A stretch of DNA of 48,774 nucleotides from Adonisia turfae CCMR0081 (GTDB taxonomy: Bacteria > Cyanobacteriota > Cyanobacteriia > Phormidesmidales > Phormidesmidaceae). Position numbers and translations under genes: made by a program. Positions 18,185 to 23,999 of this stretch are shown one piece after another (within the stretch, counting starts at the first letter, position 1; each line of letters begins with the position of its first letter). The DNA lies in contig NZ_QXHD01000004.1 of the NCBI RefSeq assembly GCF_011009555.1, positions 3,008,585-3,057,358 on the forward strand, given 5' to 3'. The notes under the pieces are model-generated. The model was not told the DNA's origin, did no database searches, and was given only the letters and a program-made list of their open reading frames with translations.

Positions 18185-18796
18185 TTAAAACAGCTTCGCT
18201 GTTTGCGCCTTCACGTCATACTCGTACCGAGTCTTGTAGTCAGTGACTCCGTAGAGGTTAAAGGAAACTGTCGGTTCATCTCCTATGGGTTGTACCTGGT
18301 GAATTGCCCCTGGTGTAAAGCCAATAATGTCGCCAGGTACTAGATCTATCTCCCCAGCCGACTCTAGACGATGGGGCTTGTCTTCAGTGGGGGAACGTTG
18401 CCACAAATGATTTTTTTCCTCGCCACCAATCAAAGCAACAATCCCCCATGCTGAGTGGTTATGGATTGTTGATACTTGGCCAGGTGCCCAGGCCACCATT
18501 TGAACTGTTAGGGGAAATTCATATTCTCGATACAGAAATTTTACGGACCATCCAGTTTTTGGGGACGGTGCATCATACTCCATTTGTAACCAGTAGGAGC
18601 TAGTTAGTAGCTTACGGACAAGGGGCACAATCTTCTGAATACGAATACTGTCATCCTTCTCGTCTGCCAAAATGTCTTCTAAATCCGTTAAAAAGCGATA
18701 CAGCCGATAAACACGTTTTGGGGGCTGCACATTATCCGTGCTTCCAAACGTGGTTGGCTGACCGTCATCGGTAATTAACCAGTTATGGTTTGTCAT
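18185..18796 (-). CDS. cysteine-dioxygenase-like cupin protein
   Basis: About 203 residues from the ATG at 18796; a TTG two codons earlier is also possible. The cupin motif 1 is PGQVSTIHNHSAWGIVALIG with His112 and His114 (ATG numbering), and motif 2 is PGDIIGFTPGAIHQVQPIGD with His166. This is the three-His iron site of the cysteine dioxygenase / 3-mercaptopropionate dioxygenase family rather than the 3-His-1-Glu type, and the length fits. Such enzymes oxidize a thiol to a sulfinate with O2. Substrate is not determined by the sequence. The gene is divergent from the FGE-like lipoprotein gene, with a shared 400-base upstream region. Confidence 0.75.
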   Translation of the reverse strand: MTNHNWLITDDGQPTTFGSTDNVQPPKRVYRLYRFLTDLEDILADEKDDSIRIQKIVPLVRKLLTSSYWLQMEYDAPSPKTGWSVKFLYREYEFPLTVQMVAWAPGQVSTIHNHSAWGIVALIGGEEKNHLWQRSPTEDKPHRLESAGEIDLVPGDIIGFTPGAIHQVQPIGDEPTVSFNLYGVTDYKTRYEYDVKAQTAKLF

Positions 18797-18802
18797 GGGC
18801 AA

Positions 18803-19205
18803 AGGGGCAAGAGTAGATTTATCAGACTAATGGCTTCATCTTAGATTCTCAAACACACAAAGATATAGCCATCCGCTGGTACTTAGAACATTGCCCTAAT
18901 GTAACAGTGTTATATGAAAGAAACGTTTCATCTTGTAACAGCGGTGTGCTTACAGTCCGCACCTAGACACTGGGTTAAATTCTCTTGTCTGTAGCCTAAT
19001 TCAGCTAATAGGCGGAGCAAACTTAAGCTATTTAGCTTTGAGGGGATTATAGCCATAAACCTTTTTGTGATTTTCAAGGTCAAACCAATTATCTTCTGCG
19101 TTATTCCTTAGAGCTCAAAGTGACTTACTGGGCAGGGCAAATAGTGCCAACGTTAGGGAATCTTAGCCAGTAGAACTCGACTCCGTTTACGCCCCCGGAA
19201 CGCTT
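18803..19205. promoter_or_regulatory. divergent regulatory region between the cupin and FGE-like lipoprotein genes
   Basis: About 403 bases with no gene. Two identical octamers TGTAACAG (18900-18907 and 18934-18941) flank a perfect 10-base palindrome GAAACGTTTC (18920-18929). The octamers are 34 bases apart. This looks like a candidate operator serving one or both divergent genes. No riboswitch fold was recognised. Confidence 0.4.
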
Positions 19206-19214
19206 TTGGTGTAT

Positions 19215-20180
19215 ATGCTTAACTCACGCTCAAAACAGTACCTTCGTCGGTCTTTAACTTGGATGCTATTTACAGTTGTCTTGGCAACTGGATGTGGTCA
19301 AGCCAACTCGCAGGTGGATCCGAGCGTTCATATTGGCCCAGATGGTCAAGATATTCGGTGCACTAAAGATTCCTTATATGTTGAGCGGGGCCGTTACATA
19401 TCTGGTAGCGACCAAAAGGAACGGGACTTTGCCTATCGTATTTCGGCCCAGTCTTTAGCGACTACGCCAGAAGAGGCCCTGGATATAGAAACTCGTTTAC
19501 GCCAGCAGCGATGGTTTGATTTTGAACCTGAGGCTGGCAATCAACGTCTGGCAGCATTTTGCATTAGTCGCAATCTAGTTACAAACACAGATTATCAAGA
19601 GTTTGTGCTCGCAACTGGTTATCATCAGCCTGGCATCACTGCCGAGAACTACCAAGAGCAAAATATGCTGGTGCACTCCTATCAAGACCTGCGCCCATAC
19701 TTTTGGCGGGGCTACCAGTTCCCTCCGGGTAAAGCGCAACACCCGGTTGTGCTGGTGTCTCAAAAAGATGCCTTAGCCTATGCCGCTTGGAAAAGCCAGG
19801 AAGATGGGCTTGAGTATCGACTGCCCACAGCTGACGAATGGGAAAAAGCAGCTCGCGGGATGGATGGACGTTATTTTGCCTGGGGTAGCGAATGGCAAGA
19901 GCAGGCTACAAACTGGCAGAAAAACGGACCCGAAGGAACTAGCCGTGTGGGTGCTTATCCCCTGAGTAAGAGTCCTTACGGTGTGGAAGACATGGCGGGC
20001 AATGTGTTTGAATTTACATCAACCGTATACGTGCAGGACGGTCAGGAGCGGGCCATTATGAAAGGGTGCGCCTGGGATGATCTGCCAGGATTTTGTCGGA
20101 CTGCCTATCGCCATGGCCGACCTACGACCTATCGTCATATTTTGTTTGGATTTCGTTTGGTTTCGGACCCAAAACGCTAG
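19215..20180 (+). CDS. FGE/SUMF1-fold lipoprotein
   Basis: 321 residues from the ATG at 19215 (TTG at 19206 is an alternative). A basic N-terminus and hydrophobic stretch end in the lipobox-like LATGC, so it is probably lipid-anchored at Cys27. The rest is the formylglycine-generating-enzyme / C-type-lectin-like fold: FCISRNLVTNTDYQEFV, HPVVLVSQKDALAYAAWKS, YRLPTADEWEKAARG, YFAWGSEW, SPYGVEDMAGNVFEFTS and HILFGFRLV. True FGE uses a pair of cysteines in the last third; here the only nearby pair (KGC and GFC, CX8C) does not match the CX4C spacing of the human enzyme. It is more likely a non-catalytic or different-activity member. No sulfatase gene is in the window. Confidence 0.8.
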   Translation: MLNSRSKQYLRRSLTWMLFTVVLATGCGQANSQVDPSVHIGPDGQDIRCTKDSLYVERGRYISGSDQKERDFAYRISAQSLATTPEEALDIETRLRQQRWFDFEPEAGNQRLAAFCISRNLVTNTDYQEFVLATGYHQPGITAENYQEQNMLVHSYQDLRPYFWRGYQFPPGKAQHPVVLVSQKDALAYAAWKSQEDGLEYRLPTADEWEKAARGMDGRYFAWGSEWQEQATNWQKNGPEGTSRVGAYPLSKSPYGVEDMAGNVFEFTSTVYVQDGQERAIMKGCAWDDLPGFCRTAYRHGRPTTYRHILFGFRLVSDPKR

Positions 20181-20258
20181 TTTTGGCTGAAAAATCAGCT
20201 AAACTCCCTTGCCTTTCAGGTAATTAGCATCTTTTTCTCAGCCAACATTAAGGTTGAT

Positions 20259-20276
20259 CGCGAATAATTATTCGCG
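20259..20276. promoter_or_regulatory. 18-base perfect palindrome upstream of the Cys-rich lipoprotein gene
   Basis: CGCGAATAATTATTCGCG is a perfect palindrome centred at 20267/20268. It ends 66 bases before the ATG at 20343. The flanks (TTGAT on the left, GATTAA on the right) extend the symmetry imperfectly. It lies where an operator would sit, and no T-tract follows, so a protein-binding site is more likely than a terminator. Confidence 0.5.
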
Positions 20277-20342
20277 GATTAATTTGTCGATTTGGTTTCG
20301 GCTGCATTATTATCTGTTCAATGCTTTAAGAGGAGCCCTCTG

Positions 20343-20579
20343 ATGAAAGTTAATTATTTAGCGGCTGTTGCAGCTGCTTCTGTGTTGAGTGTTGGTGTTT
20401 TAACTGGTTGCGGCGGCGGCGGCGCAAATCCCTGTGCCGCTGACCCTTGCGCAGCACCCACTGAAGAAGTTGCTCCCTGTGCAGCTCCTTGTGCGGCTGA
20501 TCCTTGTGCGGCTGACCCCTGTGCGGCTGATCCCTGTGCGGCTGATCCTTGTGCGGCTGACCCCTGTGCAGGCAGCTAA
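20343..20579 (+). CDS. small lipoprotein with Cys-Ala-Ala-Asp-Pro tandem repeats
   Basis: 78 residues from ATG 20343, chosen because AGGAG (20331-20335) precedes it by seven bases; an upstream in-frame start at 20292 lacks such a site. The N-terminus is a textbook lipoprotein signal with lipobox LTGC (Cys23), followed by a Gly run. The mature part is almost only Cys, Ala, Asp and Pro: NPCAADPCAAPTEEVAPCAA and then five CAADP units and a final CAGS. The gene's 15-base repeat (20490-20564) is almost perfect, with third-base changes in the last codons, so the array is recent or kept even. A regular Cys array at five-residue spacing suggests metal binding or disulfide cross-linking in the periplasm or at the outer membrane. 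I do not recognise a named family. Confidence 0.75.
   Translation: MKVNYLAAVAAASVLSVGVLTGCGGGGANPCAADPCAAPTEEVAPCAAPCAADPCAADPCAADPCAADPCAADPCAGS
20490..20564 (+). repeat. five tandem 15-base coding repeats (CAADP)
   Basis: Units start at 20490, 20505, 20520, 20535 and 20550. Each begins TGTGCGGCTGA and differs only in the last four bases (TCCT, CCCC or TCCC). Repeat-number change would alter the protein by whole five-residue units without a frameshift. Confidence 0.9.
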
Positions 20580-20620
20580 CGTCTAGTACAGCTCAAAGAC
20601 AACTGGATATTTACAAATTC

Positions 20621-20651
20621 AGCTTCCTGAAATTAGTTTCAGGAAGCTTTT
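20621..20651 (+). terminator. terminator after the Cys-rich lipoprotein gene
   Basis: A perfect 12-base-pair stem AGCTTCCTGAAA / TTTCAGGAAGCT (20621-20632 with 20637-20648), four-base loop TTAG, then a short T run. It starts 41 bases after the stop and separates the lipoprotein gene from the dehydrogenase gene. Confidence 0.75.
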
Positions 20652-20694
20652 GCTATGGTGACTGTGCCACAGCTAACACCACAGGAAGACTGCT

Positions 20695-21567
20695 ATGAAG
20701 GTTGCATTTATTGGCCTTGGTACTATGGGCATGCCCATGGCCCTAAATTTGCTAGCTACAGGCCATCAGCTCATTGTCCATAATCGTAGTCGCGATCGCG
20801 AATTACCCCTGGTCGAGGCAGGTGCCCAGCGAGCCGCCACACCCGCTGCTGCTGCCACAGAGGCTGAAATTATTGTAATTTGCGTTAGCGATACGCCCGA
20901 CGTTGAAGCAGTGCTTCTCGGGCCTGAGGGTGTGATTTCAGGAGCACAGCCCAATAGTTTAGTCATCGACATGTCCACCATTAGCCCCACGGTCACCCGA
21001 GCCATTGCAGCTGAGCTGGCTGAGCAGCAGATTGCCATGTTGGATGCTCCCGTATCCGGCGGTTCAGAAGGGGCGACCAACGGCACTCTATCCATCATGG
21101 TGGGGGGGGAAGCTGAAGCACTAACTAAAGCGATGCCTGTCCTGCAGGCCCTGGGTAAAACAATTACCCACGTTGGCCCCATCGGTGCTGGGCAAACCAC
21201 CAAGGCCATTAATCAGATCGTTGTTGCAGGTACCTTTTGGGCCGTTGCTGAAGGGTTAGCTCTGGGGCTAAAAGCGGAGTTGGATATGGAAAAAGTCGTC
21301 CAGGCCGTGGGTGGTGGTGCGGCTAGTTCTTGGGCCTTTACCAATCGGTCTGGCAATATGCTCGATAATACCTATCCCCTTGGGTTCCGGATGCGGCTGC
21401 ACCGCAAAGATTTGCTCATTGCTCTGGAGGCAGCCCGCGAACTGGGGTTGCCACTACCCATGGCAGCCTATGTGGAGCAGATTGAGAGTGGGCTGATCGC
21501 TCAGGGCTTTGGGGATGAAGATATGTCAGCGATTGCTCGTAGTCTGCGAGAGATGGGGGGGATCTAA
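20695..21567 (+). CDS. 3-hydroxyisobutyrate dehydrogenase family NAD(P)H-dependent reductase
   Basis: 290 residues, normal for the family. FIGLGTMGMPMALNLLATGH is the Rossmann start with GLGTMG; VHNRS places Asn-Arg after beta2, which favours NADPH. DAPVSGGSEGATNGTLSIMV is the substrate-binding signature, and Lys170 in GQTTKAINQIV is the catalytic lysine. Family members include tartronate semialdehyde reductase (GlxR/GarR), glyoxylate/succinic semialdehyde reductase and 3-hydroxyisobutyrate dehydrogenase. In a phototroph a glyoxylate or tartronate semialdehyde reductase role, linked to photorespiration, is the most likely, but the substrate is not certain. It converges with the SagB-like gene. 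Confidence 0.88.
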   Translation: MKVAFIGLGTMGMPMALNLLATGHQLIVHNRSRDRELPLVEAGAQRAATPAAAATEAEIIVICVSDTPDVEAVLLGPEGVISGAQPNSLVIDMSTISPTVTRAIAAELAEQQIAMLDAPVSGGSEGATNGTLSIMVGGEAEALTKAMPVLQALGKTITHVGPIGAGQTTKAINQIVVAGTFWAVAEGLALGLKAELDMEKVVQAVGGGAASSWAFTNRSGNMLDNTYPLGFRMRLHRKDLLIALEAARELGLPLPMAAYVEQIESGLIAQGFGDEDMSAIARSLREMGGI

Positions 21568-21620
21568 AGGGTGTACGGAGATCGGACGGGAGGACCCTGC
21601 CCGCTTTCCGCATCAGGAGC

Positions 21621-23141
21621 TTAAGGTACGCCGATGGTGGTGATGTATAGCACGGCCTCATCCTCGGGGATGCCGAGGACGTCATTGACCTGATCGTCAA
21701 AGAACCCGGCAATGCCGCTCACACCGAGACCTAAGCGTGTGGCTGCCACATTCAGCCGCTGCCCTAGATGACCGGCATCCATGTGCAAATAGCGATATGT
21801 CCGATCACAATGGCGCTCAACGGCCTGTTTCAAATTGGCCGTATGCATAATGGCCACACTGGCATCACGGCCTAAGTGCTGTTCTAAGCAAAGATGATGT
21901 AGCTCGCGCCGGAAATGCTTAAACCGCACCTGTCGTAGGGTGGTTTCTGCCGGATCGTAGTAATAGCAGCCTGCATCCAGATTGTTGACGGCCAACACGA
22001 CGATAAACGTCTGAATCAGGCTCAAATCAAAATAGTCGGGCTGCGGGTCGAACCCTTGTTCGCTATAGTTTTCAGGGTGATAGGTAAAATCCAGCAGCTG
22101 CCGTAGAGGATCCAAGGAAATTGCCGCACCCCGATAACGGCGAGTCGAACGCCGGTGCAGCATAGATTTAGTCAAATACTCCAGCCCTTCTCCCCAACTG
22201 ATAGGGGCTACTTTGGTACTGGCGTTATTGCCAAATGGAAACGCATACTGGGAGCCAGCGAGTTGAGGCGAATGATCTAACCGGGCTTGCTCCAGACTTT
22301 TATCTGGCTGAGGGGTAATTTTGCTGGCCTGATGCAGTGCGGCCAGCAGCTGACCGTCATCTACCGTCACCCCATGCTCAGATACCTGTAAATCACTGGA
22401 CAATGTGGTGCAGCCCCGGGGTAGGTTCTGCTCGACCTGTAGCAAATCGGCCAGGGCTAAAACCGCGATCGCACCCTCCTCTTCTGGGTTCAGGTACAGC
22501 AGATCATTCACCGCATCATCCACAAATCCACCGATCAGATGGGGGCGATAGTCACACAGCGATGCCGCCAGATCCACATTGCCCAATAAATGGCCTGTGT
22601 CCAGACATACCCGACGATAGGCCCGGGCCTGATAACGCCAGACCGAACGCTGGAACACAACGCTGGTCACCATCGCCAGGTGAGTGTGCTCCAGGGCCGG
22701 ATGCCAAAAACAAGCCTCCTGCAATCGCTGCCACGGATGATCGTCCCAGAACCGCACCAAACTATGGGTCTTGACCTGGTAATTGTATAAACCAGCAGGC
22801 AGATGGGATGTGCCCCGGGAAATCAAGTAAACTTCTGCCGGGTACAGCGCACCGGCGGATGGGGCCGAACGCAGATAAACCGTATCCCCTATCGTGCTGG
22901 TAAATTTGGCCGTTAACCCATAGCTGTGGAATAAAAATTGCGATAGCCGCTGCCACCATTGATCGCTGGGACGTTCCACCGCTCCTAAATAGCCCTGTAG
23001 ATCAAACCGGCTGCCCAAGGGATAACGTTTGTAAACTTCAGGCTGGTCAGCCCAGTTTAGGGTTCCTTGGGGCAGCGCATCGGGGAAATACTTAGTGCGT
23101 TGGTGATAGTGATAGGCGAGAGAGCGCGATGCCTTAGTCAT
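21621..23141 (-). CDS. SagB/ThcOx-family oxidoreductase, twin nitroreductase domains
   Basis: 506 residues containing two nitroreductase-like domains. The first (about 50-260) has LRSAPSAGALYPAEVYLI and LDTGHLLGNVDLAASL; the second (about 310-506) has RRSTRRYRGAAISLDPL, MDAGHLGQRLNVAATRLGLG and IAGFFDDQVNDVLGIPEDEA. These are FMN-binding folds of the kind found in SagB and ThcOx, which oxidize azolines to azoles in modified peptides. Here there is no neighbouring cyclodehydratase or precursor peptide, so a RiPP pathway is not supported. Stand-alone twin-domain members are common in cyanobacteria and of unknown function. Confidence 0.82.
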   Translation of the reverse strand: MTKASRSLAYHYHQRTKYFPDALPQGTLNWADQPEVYKRYPLGSRFDLQGYLGAVERPSDQWWQRLSQFLFHSYGLTAKFTSTIGDTVYLRSAPSAGALYPAEVYLISRGTSHLPAGLYNYQVKTHSLVRFWDDHPWQRLQEACFWHPALEHTHLAMVTSVVFQRSVWRYQARAYRRVCLDTGHLLGNVDLAASLCDYRPHLIGGFVDDAVNDLLYLNPEEEGAIAVLALADLLQVEQNLPRGCTTLSSDLQVSEHGVTVDDGQLLAALHQASKITPQPDKSLEQARLDHSPQLAGSQYAFPFGNNASTKVAPISWGEGLEYLTKSMLHRRSTRRYRGAAISLDPLRQLLDFTYHPENYSEQGFDPQPDYFDLSLIQTFIVVLAVNNLDAGCYYYDPAETTLRQVRFKHFRRELHHLCLEQHLGRDASVAIMHTANLKQAVERHCDRTYRYLHMDAGHLGQRLNVAATRLGLGVSGIAGFFDDQVNDVLGIPEDEAVLYITTIGVP

Positions 23142-23366
23142 GGCTGTGCAGTGGAGCTATCGATTGAGTGGATACCCAAGGCCGAGGATGCCCCCGAAAA
23201 TCTTAAGTGACGCTTAAGAAAGCCTTTTTTCTACGATATGTATCTTAATTTACATTCTGTAACATCTTGCTTTCAGGTGCCAAACATTTCTGGAGCAATA
23301 TTTATTGAGCCAGTTGGAGGCTGGCCTTATCGCAAGTGGCAGGTATCCAATTCAATTTTGACGTAG

Positions 23367-23912
23367 ATGGGTATGACGGTTGATGAATTCTTAGCGGCCT
23401 ATCAAGCTGGGAAACGTGACTTTCAAGACATTGTGCTAGAAGCAGCTAACTTATTTGATTGCGATATCCGCAACTGTGATCTCACGGGTGCTCACCTGCA
23501 GGGAGCCTATTTACCCTATGCCAAGCTCAGTCGGGTGCGGTTAATTGAGGCCACCTTAACGGATGCCAATCTGGGTAATGCCTTACTACAGGCTTCAGAT
23601 TTGTCGCAAGCTAACCTACAGCGGGCCATCCTGTCCTATGGGAATTTGCGGGGAGCCAAGTTATCTGACGCGACGTTGTATCAGGCCAACCTTTACAGGG
23701 CTGACTTAACCGGGGCTGATTTAACGGGAGCCGATCTACGTCAGGTGAATTTAAGTCGGGCCAACTTAACCCAGGCCAACTTAACCCAGGTAGATTTGCG
23801 GGGTGCTAATTTATTCCGGGCCCGGCAGGTGGATTTAAGTGACGTGATATGCGATCGCACCACCATTGGTCCCGATGGTTATCCTATAGAAAATAGCGAG
23901 AATGAATTGTAG
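23367..23912 (+). CDS. pentapeptide repeat protein
   Basis: 181 residues. The N-terminal cap TVDEFLAAYQAGKRDFQDI matches that of the 309-aa pentapeptide protein at 16761. From about residue 25 to 160 the chain is pentapeptide repeats (GAHLQGAYLPYAKLSRVRL, GADLTGADLRQVNLSRANL), giving about seven coils of a beta-helix. The tail ends NELstop. ATGs at 23367 and 23373 are both possible. The stop codon at 23910 lies inside a palindromic repeat, so the last residues may be recent. The function is unknown. It is 87 bases before the coiled-coil/TPR gene, with that repeat between them. Confidence 0.88.
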   Translation: MGMTVDEFLAAYQAGKRDFQDIVLEAANLFDCDIRNCDLTGAHLQGAYLPYAKLSRVRLIEATLTDANLGNALLQASDLSQANLQRAILSYGNLRGAKLSDATLYQANLYRADLTGADLTGADLRQVNLSRANLTQANLTQVDLRGANLFRARQVDLSDVICDRTTIGPDGYPIENSENEL

Positions 23913-23939
23913 AGGCGTTCCGGTGGAACGCCTCTACAA
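23907..23939. repeat. interspersed palindrome overlapping the stop of the pentapeptide gene
   Basis: Perfect 15-base arms (23907-23921 and 23925-23939) around GGT. The arm contains TGTAGAGGCGTTCC, a form of the GTAGGGGCG-type repeats scattered through cyanobacterial genomes. The TAG at 23910-23912 that ends the gene is part of the left arm. The hairpin may also stabilise or end the mRNA, although no T-tract follows. Confidence 0.8.
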
Positions 23940-23999
23940 GCCGCCCTAGCTCAGGTATGCTATGAGCAGTCTTTAAGACCTGTCCTGCCCTTCCCCTCT

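Noticed and set aside
19215..20180. Sulfatase-activating enzyme linked to the sulfotransferases of the glycan cluster
   Set aside because: The genes are about 9 kb apart with unrelated genes between, no sulfatase is present, and the Cys pair does not fit.
20766..21209. 147-codon minus-strand frame opposite the dehydrogenase gene
   Set aside because: Ser/Ala-rich shadow; the plus-strand frame has all family motifs.
22337..22774. 145-codon plus-strand frame opposite the SagB-like gene
   Set aside because: Pro/His/Arg-rich product typical of an antisense shadow of a high-GC gene.
21621..23141. RiPP azole biosynthesis around the SagB-like gene
   Set aside because: No cyclodehydratase, precursor peptide, or transporter gene is close by; stand-alone twin nitroreductase proteins are common in cyanobacteria.
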